Below are positions 8,694 to 18,533 of a DNA stretch of 64,000 bases, in pieces (position 1 is the first letter of the stretch; every line of letters begins with the position of its first letter). Below the pieces are notes generated by a model that ran no database searches, was not told the origin of the DNA, and saw only the letters and a list, made by a program, of their open reading frames with translations. Origin of the DNA: Hymenobacter psychrophilus (lineage in GTDB: Bacteria; Bacteroidota; Bacteroidia; Cytophagales; Hymenobacteraceae). Location of the stretch: positions 105,737-169,736 of the forward strand of contig NZ_FNOV01000012.1 in the NCBI RefSeq assembly GCF_900107135.1. Reading direction: 5' to 3'. The translations under genes and the position numbers were made by a program.

Positions 8694-9821
8694 TCAATTA
8701 TAACCGGTGCCTTTCTTCGATTTTACATCGGCCAAGAAATCTTTAACGCGCTGTTCTTCAGTACGCTTGCAGATAAGCAGCACGTTGTCGTACTCGGCCA
8801 CAATGTAGCCTTCGAGGCCCTGCACGACCACTAGGCGCTCGGGAGGGGTTTTGATGACGCACTCGCGGGTGTCGTAGAGCAGGGCGTTGCCGTCGACTAC
8901 GTTGTCATCGGCGTCGTGCTGGCCCATGCGATGCAGCGAATCCCAGGTGCCGAGGTCGCTCCAGCCGAAGTCGGCGGGCAGCACGTACACGTTGTCGGCC
9001 TTTTCCATCACGCCGTAATCGATGCTGATGTTGCGGCAGAGGCTGTAGGCGCGGGTGATGAACTCCTCCTCGGCTGGCGTACCGAGTTGCGCACTGCCCT
9101 CGTCGAAGACTTCAGCAATGTCGCTCAGGTACTGGTGGAAGGCCTGCACGATGGCATCGGCCCGCCACACGAAAAGGCCCGAATTCCAGAGAAACTCTCC
9201 ACTGCTGACGAACATCTGGGCCAGCTCGGCGTTGGGTTTTTCGGTGAAGGTTTTCACCCGGCGCAGTGCCTTGGGAAAGGAGCCGGCCTCCTGGCCCGGC
9301 AGCGTGCGCACATCCCGGGCCGGTACTTCGTCATCAATAAACTGAATGTAGCCGTACCCCGTATCGGGGCGTGAGGGCTGAATGCCGAGCGTGATGAGCA
9401 CATTGTGGCTGCGGGCCCCAACCAGCGCCGTGCGGATGGTCGTGCGAAACTTCTCTTCGTGCATCACGGCGTGGTCGGCGGGCGTCACCACAATCACGGC
9501 CTCGGGGTCGAGGCGGGCGATGCGGTAGCTGGCGTAGGCGATGCAGGGAGCCGTGTTGCGGCCGATGGGCTCACCCAGAATCTGGTTGGCAGCCAACTCG
9601 GGCAGGTGCTGCTGCACCAGTTCGATATAGTCGCGGTTAGTAACCACAAATATATTTTCGGGCGGGCAGATACCTGCAAAGCGGTCCACGGTGAGCTGCA
9701 GCATGGAGCGGCCCAGGCCCAGTACATCGTGGAACTGCTTGGGGTGGTGGGTACGACTGAAGGGCCAGAAACGGCTGCCAATGCCGCCGGCCATCACCAC
9801 TAAATAGGTATGTTGGTCCAT
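8694..9821 (-). CDS. manC: Mannose-1-phosphate guanylyltransferase
   Basis: This 375-residue enzyme makes GDP-mannose from mannose-1-phosphate and GTP for envelope polysaccharide or glycoprotein synthesis. It shows the nucleotidyltransferase signature MAGGIGSRFWPFSRTHHPKQ at residues 10-29, the GYGYIQF strand, the FTEKP catalytic motif and SGEFLWNSGLFVW, and DFGWSDLGTWDSLH near the end, all characteristic of this family. The phosphomannose isomerase domain found in long ManC/AlgA proteins is absent, as usual for the short form. ATG 9821 (MDQHTYLVV) is chosen; an upstream in-frame ATG at 9899 would add 26 residues that do not fit the family. Confidence 0.92.
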   Translation of the reverse strand: MDQHTYLVVMAGGIGSRFWPFSRTHHPKQFHDVLGLGRSMLQLTVDRFAGICPPENIFVVTNRDYIELVQQHLPELAANQILGEPIGRNTAPCIAYASYRIARLDPEAVIVVTPADHAVMHEEKFRTTIRTALVGARSHNVLITLGIQPSRPDTGYGYIQFIDDEVPARDVRTLPGQEAGSFPKALRRVKTFTEKPNAELAQMFVSSGEFLWNSGLFVWRADAIVQAFHQYLSDIAEVFDEGSAQLGTPAEEEFITRAYSLCRNISIDYGVMEKADNVYVLPADFGWSDLGTWDSLHRMGQHDADDNVVDGNALLYDTRECVIKTPPERLVVVQGLEGYIVAEYDNVLLICKRTEEQRVKDFLADVKSKKGTGYN

Positions 9822-9929
9822 GTAGTCAAGCTCGTTTTCCGGTAAGAAGCCCGGTAGTAGCGGGCAAGTTATAACATAGTTGAGCGCGAGGGCTGCCATC
9901 GGGAGGATGACTGCAGCAAGCCAACTACT

Positions 9930-11066
9930 TTATGCCTCCTCCATCACCAATCGGTTACGATAAAGGTATAGTAAAGCCCAGGCGGCTATAATGTTAGTCA
10001 TAGCAAGCGGTAATGTAAGCCCAAACAGGTTGATGAGGAGAAAGCTGATAGAAAGTCCGAATGTCAGCCTCAGATAATAGTACATGCGTTGACCAATAAT
10101 CTTAAGGACAGTACCGAATAAGAGCAGTAAACTCATAGTCAATAAAATACCAGTCAATCCGTTATTTAATCCACCCACTACTAGAAACCATAGCAGTTCC
10201 GGTAGCAGAACAATTATCCATAAAATCATTTTTTGTATGTGCAACCGATATTGCCTCTGAGGAAAGTTGCGGGCGAAGCGCATGAATTGCATATCGAATT
10301 TATTCTCTTGATAGAGCAAGATCACGTGCGATAGCGCAACCCATAAAGCTATTACCCCAAAAATTCTGACATCAGTATGTAATTCGTTGAATACACTAAA
10401 TAACAACACGACACCAGCGAATGATACCAGCTTGGTTACAAGGTAGGCGAAGCGCTTTCTGGCTACTATTTCGTATAGGAACAAACTAAAGAGAGGCTTA
10501 TGCCAGTTCCCCAGCCAAGTTATATTACCTGTTTCAAACGACTCAGCCAGCACTTTGCTTACTGACGTAGTATAGTGGTAAGCGCCATAAGTAATAATAC
10601 CTGTTAAATATATTATGATTAAAAAAGGGGTGAGCCAATAGCCGAAGACAACCCCAACTATTACCGCGTAAAGTCCGATAATCAGGATTGGTATCGATAT
10701 AATAAATTGAGTAACAAACCATGATTGCAGCTGTCGGTTCCAGGGTGCTGAGTTGATGCTATAAAACAAAAACTGTACATCCATATTACCCAAGCGTTTG
10801 CCTACATATTGCCAGCTCTTTAGGCTATAGATGAAAAATACACTGAGAAGTAGTATAACGCCTAAAGGCTCACTAACTGAGCTAATTACTAGCTTTAAGG
10901 CGTTTTGAATAAGCTCCTCGTGCGTAAGATGCGTCTGATTTAAAACGTTTGTATAAAAAAAATTGATAAATATCAGGATAAAGAGCGTAAGGAGTAAACC
11001 AGTATTCTCCCGGTAGAACCCACTGGCAAATATTTTTATCAGGGGGCGAGTCAATGACCTACTCAT
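9930..11066 (-). CDS. Polytopic membrane protein, putative ABC transporter permease
   Basis: The 378-residue protein has roughly ten hydrophobic segments (for example LLLTLFILIFINFFY near residue 24 and ISFLLINLFGLTLPLAM near 345) and no recognised soluble domain. I cannot place it in a named family. Its start overlaps the stop of the adjacent ABC ATPase gene by four bases, so the two are almost certainly co-translated and form one transporter; the substrate is unknown. The gene is visibly richer in A and T than its neighbours and uses many Ile, Phe and Asn codons, which suggests acquisition by transfer, although membrane proteins are naturally biased this way. Confidence 0.7.
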   Translation of the reverse strand: MSRSLTRPLIKIFASGFYRENTGLLLTLFILIFINFFYTNVLNQTHLTHEELIQNALKLVISSVSEPLGVILLLSVFFIYSLKSWQYVGKRLGNMDVQFLFYSINSAPWNRQLQSWFVTQFIISIPILIIGLYAVIVGVVFGYWLTPFLIIIYLTGIITYGAYHYTTSVSKVLAESFETGNITWLGNWHKPLFSLFLYEIVARKRFAYLVTKLVSFAGVVLLFSVFNELHTDVRIFGVIALWVALSHVILLYQENKFDMQFMRFARNFPQRQYRLHIQKMILWIIVLLPELLWFLVVGGLNNGLTGILLTMSLLLLFGTVLKIIGQRMYYYLRLTFGLSISFLLINLFGLTLPLAMTNIIAAWALLYLYRNRLVMEEA

Positions 11067-11698
11067 GTGCTATGCTTCACCGTATTATTCTCAACCGAAA
11101 GCACTGATAAGGCCGGCAAAACACCTTGGCTGAATACTTGATGCGAGGAGAGCAGAAACATTGTTCCCTGCTCTTGCTGCTGCGTGGCAATCCACGAGTA
11201 CAAAACGGGTAGCGCATCGGCATCGAGCGCATTGAGTGGTTCATCCAGCAGAATACATTCAGGCCGGCCGATAAAGGCCAGAACCAACGACAGTTTCTTG
11301 AGCATTCCGCTCGAATAAGTGCTTATCGGGTCATGCACGTAAGAGCTCATCTGCATAGTTTCCAGATAGAATTCCTCCTGCTTTTCGGGGCCCTGCTTGG
11401 CAGATTTAAATAGCTTGATTAACTCAATGCCAGTCAAAAAATCGGGGAATATTGGCTCAGCTTCCGCGAAGTTCACCGCGCTTCGGTAAGCCACTGATTG
11501 CTTCTTGCTATCCGTTTCCTGGTTTAAGATAACATTGCCCTCAAAAGGCGTTATGCCAGCCAATGCCTTTAAAAAAGTACTCTTACCCGAGCCATTAGCA
11601 CCCTGCACCCAATACACACCCGGCGCAATATCGAGCGCATCTACCTGAAGAATAAGGTGATTTTTATATGACTTCCTGAAATTACATAGCTGTAGCAT
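11063..11698 (-). CDS. ABC transporter ATP-binding protein
   Basis: The 211-residue protein is a single ABC nucleotide-binding domain. It shows Walker A (GANGSGKST, about residues 34-42), the signature motif YSSGMLKKLSL, Walker B with its catalytic glutamate (CILLDEPLNALDA) and an H-loop (LLSSHQ). The Q-loop glutamine is not obvious; the corresponding region reads NFAEAEPIFPDF. The absence of an N-terminal extension fits an exporter-type two-gene system with the downstream permease, which it overlaps by four bases. ATG 11698 is chosen; a TTG at 11758 would add 20 residues without family support. Like the permease it is A+T-rich. Confidence 0.85.
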   Translation of the reverse strand: MLQLCNFRKSYKNHLILQVDALDIAPGVYWVQGANGSGKSTFLKALAGITPFEGNVILNQETDSKKQSVAYRSAVNFAEAEPIFPDFLTGIELIKLFKSAKQGPEKQEEFYLETMQMSSYVHDPISTYSSGMLKKLSLVLAFIGRPECILLDEPLNALDADALPVLYSWIATQQQEQGTMFLLSSHQVFSQGVLPALSVLSVENNTVKHST

Positions 11699-11777
11699 TT
11701 TAGCCGTGTTGAAGGTTGCTGGCCCTAACGTATGCACCGCTGGGTAATTATACTTCAACTGACATTCATGGCCATAC

Positions 11778-12758
11778 CTACACCAGCCCCTCGCGCAGCA
11801 AATCGTGCAGATGAATGAAGCCGCTGAAGCGGCCCTGCTCGGTTACCAGCAGTTGGGTAATGTTGCGGGCCTGCATCCGGGCCAGGGCCTCCACGGCGAA
11901 ATCGTCTACATCGACCGTAACGGGGCTGGGCGTGAGGATGTCGCGGGCCCGCACGGCGTCGAGGCGGCCGGCGTGGTCGGTCAGCATGCGGCGCAGGTCG
12001 CCGTCGGTGATGATGCCCACCAGCGCACCGCCATCGTCGGCCAGCACAGCGGTGGCGCCGAGGCGCTTGCCCGAAATTTCGAGAATGATGTCGTGCAGCG
12101 GGGCCGATTCGGCTACCTGGGGCTGCTGGTTCTGCCGGCTCAGGTCGCCGACCTTTAGGTAGAGTTGCTTGCCCAGCGTGCCGCCGGGGTGCAGGTTGGC
12201 AAAGTCGTGGCGCGAGAAGTCGCGGCTTTCCAGCAGGCACACGGCCAGCGCGTCGCCCAGGGCCAGGGCGGCGGTGGTGCTGGTAGTGGGCGCCAGGTTG
12301 TGGGGGCAGGCCTCGCGGGTTACTGGCGCGTGCAGAATGAAGTCGGCTTGCTGGGCTAGGTAGGAATCGGCGTTGCTGACCAGCGCGGCCAGCGGCACGC
12401 CCTTGCGCTTGAGCAGCGGCACGAGCACCTTTATTTCGGGCGTGTCGCCCGATTTGCTGATGGCAATGACGAAATCATCGGCCTGAATCATGCCCAGGTC
12501 GCCGTGGATGGCGTCGGCGGCGTGCATGAACAGCGCGGGCGTGCCGGTAGAGTTGAAGGTGGCCACCATTTTGCCCGCAATGTGGGCGCTCTTGCCGATG
12601 CCCGTGACCACTACGCGGCCGCGGCGGGCCAGAATTGCTTCTACGCATTGTGCAAAATCTGGGCGTTCGTCGAGGGCCGCGGCGACGCCCTGGATGGCTT
12701 CTGCTTCGAGCAGAAGCACTTTTTTTGCGATGCGATGGAGTTCGGTTGGCAGTTTCAA
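11778..12758 (-). CDS. kdsD: Arabinose-5-phosphate isomerase (SIS domain plus two CBS domains)
   Basis: This 326-residue enzyme interconverts ribulose-5-phosphate and arabinose-5-phosphate, the first step towards Kdo of lipopolysaccharide. The N-terminal SIS domain carries VTGIGKSAHIAGKMVATF (about 51-68), the HAADAIHGDLGM catalytic segment and SKSGDTPE (about 101-108); conserved APTTSTTAAL and HPGGTLGK follow, and two CBS domains fill the last 120 residues. The only suitable start is a TTG at 12758, since an in-frame stop lies about 14 codons upstream and no ATG intervenes. manC lies downstream on the same strand, beyond the ABC pair. Confidence 0.9.
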   Translation of the reverse strand: MKLPTELHRIAKKVLLLEAEAIQGVAAALDERPDFAQCVEAILARRGRVVVTGIGKSAHIAGKMVATFNSTGTPALFMHAADAIHGDLGMIQADDFVIAISKSGDTPEIKVLVPLLKRKGVPLAALVSNADSYLAQQADFILHAPVTREACPHNLAPTTSTTAALALGDALAVCLLESRDFSRHDFANLHPGGTLGKQLYLKVGDLSRQNQQPQVAESAPLHDIILEISGKRLGATAVLADDGGALVGIITDGDLRRMLTDHAGRLDAVRARDILTPSPVTVDVDDFAVEALARMQARNITQLLVTEQGRFSGFIHLHDLLREGLV

Positions 12759-12933
12759 TCTAAATTTGATAGTGCGGTTCGAAAATCGGGGCCGAAGCGA
12801 AGGGGACTATCTGGCCGCGGCCGGCCCCGCCGTTTCGCCTGCCCGGCCTCAAATCCCGGTAAAATCCTTAGATTGAGGAAGCGGCCCGAAGTAGCCGCTT
12901 TATCAGTCTATCAACTAAACAAGTGTAGTGCGG

Positions 12934-15138
<2,205 letters not shown>

Positions 15139-15177
15139 TGTCTGAGCTGACAGCTGTTAGCTTGACGTTCAGATGCT

Positions 15178-15244
15178 GGTAATCAAGCAAAAGCTAAGGG
15201 CCTTACTCCAGTGGAGTAAGGCCCTTAGCTTTTGCTTGATTACC
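15178..15244. terminator. 67-bp perfect palindrome between recQ and the GT2 gene
   Basis: Two 33-base arms are exact reverse complements around a single central base. It separates two convergent genes and contains AAAAGC/GCTTTT, so it probably acts as a bidirectional terminator. The near-absence of a loop would favour cruciform extrusion in DNA. An AGCTGTTAGC-type repeat lies just before it at 15145-15164. Confidence 0.75.
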
Positions 15245-15260
15245 GCTTCGCGTTGCCGTT

Positions 15261-16187
15261 CTAGTCCTCCATCGTCCGCTTCACGAAGTTGGGGCGGCGG
15301 GTGGTTTTGAGGTTGATGCGGTAGATATACTCGCCCACAATACCCAGCCCTAGCATAATGAGGCCTACGCCAAAGCCGATGGAGATAATGAGCGAGGGGA
15401 AGCCGAGCAGGTAATCGTTGTAGAGCAGCTTACGTCCCAGCACGTAGGCCGAGTAGGCGCTGGTAACCAGAAATACAAGCACCGAAAGCGCCGTGAGCAG
15501 GCGGATGGGCAGGTTGGAGAAGGTGACGAAGATGTTGAGTGAATAGGCCAGCAACTTGCCCAACGTGTAGCCACTACGGCCCGCCGCCCGCGGCTGGTGC
15601 GTTATCGGCACGCTGGCCACGTGGGTCGTCAGCCAGGTCAGGTAGCCGTCGAGGAAGGTGTGGGAATTGCGCATGTCGAGGCAGGCGCGGGCAATATCGG
15701 CCTTCAGCAGCCGGAAGGCCGAGAAGTGCGGATGCAGGTCGGGGATGCCGGCCCGCAGCAGTTGGCGCATGGCCCGCGAGGCAAAGTTGCGGAAGGGCGA
15801 ATGCCGCAACTCCTGCGGCACGCCGTACACCACATCAAAGTTACCTTGTTGCTGCCGGGCAATCAGCTGCTCAATATCGGCGGGGCGGTGCTGTAAATCT
15901 TCATCCAGCGTGATGATAAAGCGCCCCTGCGCCTCGCCAAAGCCGCACAGCAAAGCATTGTGTTGCCCAAAATTGCGCGTCAGGTGCACCGCCCGTACCA
16001 GCGCCGGCCCGTACTGCGCCTGCAATGCCCGGATAACGGCCCAGGAGCCCTCGGGCCCGCAGTCGTAGACGAAAATGATTTCGAACGAGCGGTTGGTGCC
16101 GATAAAAAAAGCGTGGAGCTGTGCCGTGAGAGTCACCAGCGTATCCTGGCCCTGGTACACGGGCACCACCACCGAGTAGTCGAGCAT
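15261..16187 (-). CDS. Membrane-anchored glycosyltransferase family 2 (DPM1/GtrB-like)
   Basis: The 308-residue protein has an N-terminal GT-A fold (SVVVPVYQGQDTL at residues 4-17, the metal-binding region LDEDLQH near 98) and two C-terminal membrane helices (about 228-250 and 262-287). This layout is typical of enzymes that move a sugar from a nucleotide donor to undecaprenyl phosphate at the inner membrane. The usual DDGSxDGS donor motif is replaced by VYDCGPEGS near residues 40-48, so only one acidic residue of that pair is kept. The downstream acceptor is unknown. Nearby manC and kdsD fit a role in envelope glycans. Confidence 0.82.
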   Translation of the reverse strand: MLDYSVVVPVYQGQDTLVTLTAQLHAFFIGTNRSFEIIFVYDCGPEGSWAVIRALQAQYGPALVRAVHLTRNFGQHNALLCGFGEAQGRFIITLDEDLQHRPADIEQLIARQQQGNFDVVYGVPQELRHSPFRNFASRAMRQLLRAGIPDLHPHFSAFRLLKADIARACLDMRNSHTFLDGYLTWLTTHVASVPITHQPRAAGRSGYTLGKLLAYSLNIFVTFSNLPIRLLTALSVLVFLVTSAYSAYVLGRKLLYNDYLLGFPSLIISIGFGVGLIMLGLGIVGEYIYRINLKTTRRPNFVKRTMED

Positions 16188-16262
16188 AAGGGCGAAGTTA
16201 ACGACTGGTAATTATCAGCCCGGTTTGGGGGTGCGTATGGCGCCGACTACAGTGAAAACAAC

Positions 16263-16291
16263 AAAGCCCGTAGCGGGCGGCCACGGGCTTT
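16263..16291 (-). terminator. Terminator after the bacilliredoxin gene
   Basis: On the minus strand AAAGCCCGT and ACGGGCTTT form a nine-base stem with an 11-base loop followed by TGTTGTTTT. It lies about 60 bases downstream of the bacilliredoxin stop codon. Confidence 0.65.
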
Positions 16292-16351
16292 ATTGCGGAT
16301 ATTTTGCACTCAGGTTAGTTGGCTCTGCTCCTAAGCACGAGGCATTGAAAC

Positions 16352-16774
16352 CTAGCAGTACTCTTCGAAAGCGCCCTGCAGGTTATTCACAATGCGCATC
16401 AGGTCGTTGCCTTCGATGTGGTAGCGCTCAATCATGTGCACCAGCTCGCCATCTTTGAACAGGGCGATGCAGGGGCTGCTGGGCGGGTAGGGCAGCATGT
16501 GCTGGCGGGCCTGGGCCACGGCTTCCGACTCCATACCGGCAAACACGGTAACCAGCTTGGCGGGCTTCTTATCGGAGCTGGAAACGGCCATTTTGAGAGC
16601 CGGACGGGCTTTAGCAGCGGCGCAGCCACACACCGAGTTCACGGCAACCAGTACGGTGCCGCTGTCGGCCGACAGGGCGTTATCAACTTCTTCGGGGGTC
16701 ATGAGCTGCTCGAAGCCGGCCTCGGTGAGGTCCTGGCGGATGGGCGCAACCATGTATTCTGGATAGGTGGCCAT
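16352..16774 (-). CDS. BrxA/BrxB-family bacilliredoxin
   Basis: The 140-residue cytoplasmic protein has the family signature NSVCGCAAAKARPA with the redox pair Cys-Gly-Cys at residues 49-51, preceded by YPEYMVAPIRQDLTEAGF and followed by a thioredoxin-like fold ending in HMIERYHIEGND. In Bacillus the family removes bacillithiol from mixed disulphides after oxidative stress; whether this organism makes bacillithiol cannot be told from the window. The gene stands alone with its own terminator. Length and motif agree fully with the family. Confidence 0.9.
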   Translation of the reverse strand: MATYPEYMVAPIRQDLTEAGFEQLMTPEEVDNALSADSGTVLVAVNSVCGCAAAKARPALKMAVSSSDKKPAKLVTVFAGMESEAVAQARQHMLPYPPSSPCIALFKDGELVHMIERYHIEGNDLMRIVNNLQGAFEEYC

Positions 16775-16941
16775 AGGTGAAAGCTAGGCGTTAGAAAATG
16801 TACTTCTCGGCGGACACGTTGTCCGGCGGCGACGTAAAATTACGCAACTACTGCTGCACGGCCGTCGCCGGTAGCTAAAACCCCGGCCGGTCCGCAGAAG
16901 TTTACTATCCGATACCTTTCTGTATCGCTCAACTCGGCCAT

Positions 16942-17235
16942 ATGACTTACCAAAACTTCCTCAATTCCCAGACTCAACACGCAGTGCCATCCGGCCTTTC
17001 ACCCCTGCTCGAAGCCCTCTGGCACGCCGGCCGCGACGAGTGGCACAAGGCCCACGCCATTGCCCAGCAGCACGAAGATGCCCCGCTTTTCGATTGGCTC
17101 CACGCGTTTCTGCACCGCCAGCAGGGTGATTTTAATAATGCGGCCTACTGGTACCGCCGTGCCGGCCGCGCTGAGTTTGATGGCTCGCTGCGCCACGAAT
17201 GGCAGGAAATAGTAAAAACCCAGCTGCCTGCCTGA
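16942..17235 (+). CDS. Small conserved protein with an LHAFLHRQQGD motif
   Basis: The 97-residue soluble protein has a helical N-terminus (LSPLLEALWHAGRDEWHKAHAIAQ) and the sequence DWLHAFLHRQQGDFNNAAYWYRRAGR at about residues 50-75. I remember similar short proteins in many bacteria as uncharacterised, with this HAxLHRxEGDxxNAxYWYxRAG pattern. The helix-turn-helix repeat character is TPR-like. There is no signal peptide. It lies alone between the bacilliredoxin and the TPR gene. Function is unknown. Confidence 0.7.
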   Translation: MTYQNFLNSQTQHAVPSGLSPLLEALWHAGRDEWHKAHAIAQQHEDAPLFDWLHAFLHRQQGDFNNAAYWYRRAGRAEFDGSLRHEWQEIVKTQLPA

Positions 17236-17387
17236 GTGGGCTGCTACCGTATTTCAGCCCACTCCAACTTTTACAGCACTATTACATCTTGATAAAAATC
17301 AATATCCAAGTAATTAAGCCGCCTCATTAGCCATATTCAGCAGAAAAAATTACATTTATCCCACGCTTTTGAAATCGGCGGGATACG

Positions 17388-18446
17388 ATGCGGAAAATTT
17401 CTGTTTTACTACTGGGTTTGCTGTTGAGCGCGGCTGCAGCCCGGGCCCAGGTGGATAGCGTAAGAGCCTCTACCCTGCCGCCCGACCAGCAGGCTGAGCG
17501 ACTCTACAACAGCGGGCTGGCCAAGTTCAAGCAGCAAAGCTACCGCGCCGCCGTACTCGATTTCGACAAGGCCCTGGCCGTGAAGCCCGATTTTGCCCGC
17601 GCCTACACCAACCGCGCCGCCGCCCGCTACGAGCTGAAAGACTACCAACCCGCCGTGCAGGACTACGACCAGGCCATCAAGCTCGAACCCAGCACCTTTG
17701 CCCCCTACTTCGGGCGGGCCCGGGCCGAAGAGGCTCTGCAGCAGCCCGCCGAGGCCGAGCGCGACTACGGCCGGGCAGCCGAGCTGCAGGCCGACTACGC
17801 CCCGGCCTGGTACTACCGTGGGGCCCTGCGCTTCGAAAAGGCCGATTACGCGGCGGCCAAGACTGATTTCGACGCCGCCATCAAGGCCGACCCCGCTTAC
17901 GCTTACGCCTGGCACGACCGGGGCAGCGCCCAGCGCCGACTCGGCAACCTGCCCGCCGCCATTCAGGACTACACCCAGGCCCTCACGCTGCAGCCCGAGC
18001 TATTGCCGGCCCTGCTGAACCGGGCCGGTACCCGCCGCCGCGCCGCCGACCTGAAAGGCGCTTTGCAGGACTACGACGCGTATCTGGGCAAGAAGCAGGA
18101 TAATGCGCTGGCCTATACCAACCGCGGCGCCACCCGCTACGAGCAGGCCGACTACAAGGGCGCCATTGAGGATTTTGGGCGGGCCGTAGCCCTCGATGCC
18201 GGCTACGCCTTTGCCTGGAACAACCGCGCCGCCGCCTACCTCAAGCTCGAAGACTACAAAAAAGCGGAAGCCGACGCCACCAAGGCCCTCAGCCTGAACA
18301 AGGACTACGCCGATGCCTACCTCAACCGGGGCCACGCCCGCGAAATGCTCCGCCAGCCCGATGCCGCCTGCCAGGACTGGCGTCGCGCCGCCGAGCTGGG
18401 CCTGGAGGTAGGCAGCACGCACGCTGCCAACTCGGGCTGCCCCTAG
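17388..18446 (+). CDS. Exported tetratricopeptide-repeat protein
   Basis: The 352-residue protein has a signal peptide (MRKISVLLLGLLLSAAAARAQ) followed by about nine consecutive 34-residue TPR units from residue 37 to 345. The units carry the usual spaced Ala, Tyr and Gly/Asp residues (for example AVLDFDKALAVKPDFARAYTNRAAARYELKDY). Such proteins act as periplasmic scaffolds. The PorE-like gene follows 87 bases downstream on the same strand, so the two may be co-transcribed. No catalytic motif is visible. Confidence 0.85.
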   Translation: MRKISVLLLGLLLSAAAARAQVDSVRASTLPPDQQAERLYNSGLAKFKQQSYRAAVLDFDKALAVKPDFARAYTNRAAARYELKDYQPAVQDYDQAIKLEPSTFAPYFGRARAEEALQQPAEAERDYGRAAELQADYAPAWYYRGALRFEKADYAAAKTDFDAAIKADPAYAYAWHDRGSAQRRLGNLPAAIQDYTQALTLQPELLPALLNRAGTRRRAADLKGALQDYDAYLGKKQDNALAYTNRGATRYEQADYKGAIEDFGRAVALDAGYAFAWNNRAAAYLKLEDYKKAEADATKALSLNKDYADAYLNRGHAREMLRQPDAACQDWRRAAELGLEVGSTHAANSGCP

Positions 18447-18533
18447 CAGCGCGCGCCGCTGCTTTGCCCCAGCCGGGGCCTCATCTATTTTCAACCGGGG
18501 GCGCAGCCACGCTACGCCCTTCTGCTGCTTCTT

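Noticed and set aside
12761..12768. TAAATTTG on the plus strand as a recQ promoter
   Set aside because: It lies more than 160 bases before recQ and overlaps the start of kdsD on the other strand; no partner -33 element was seen.
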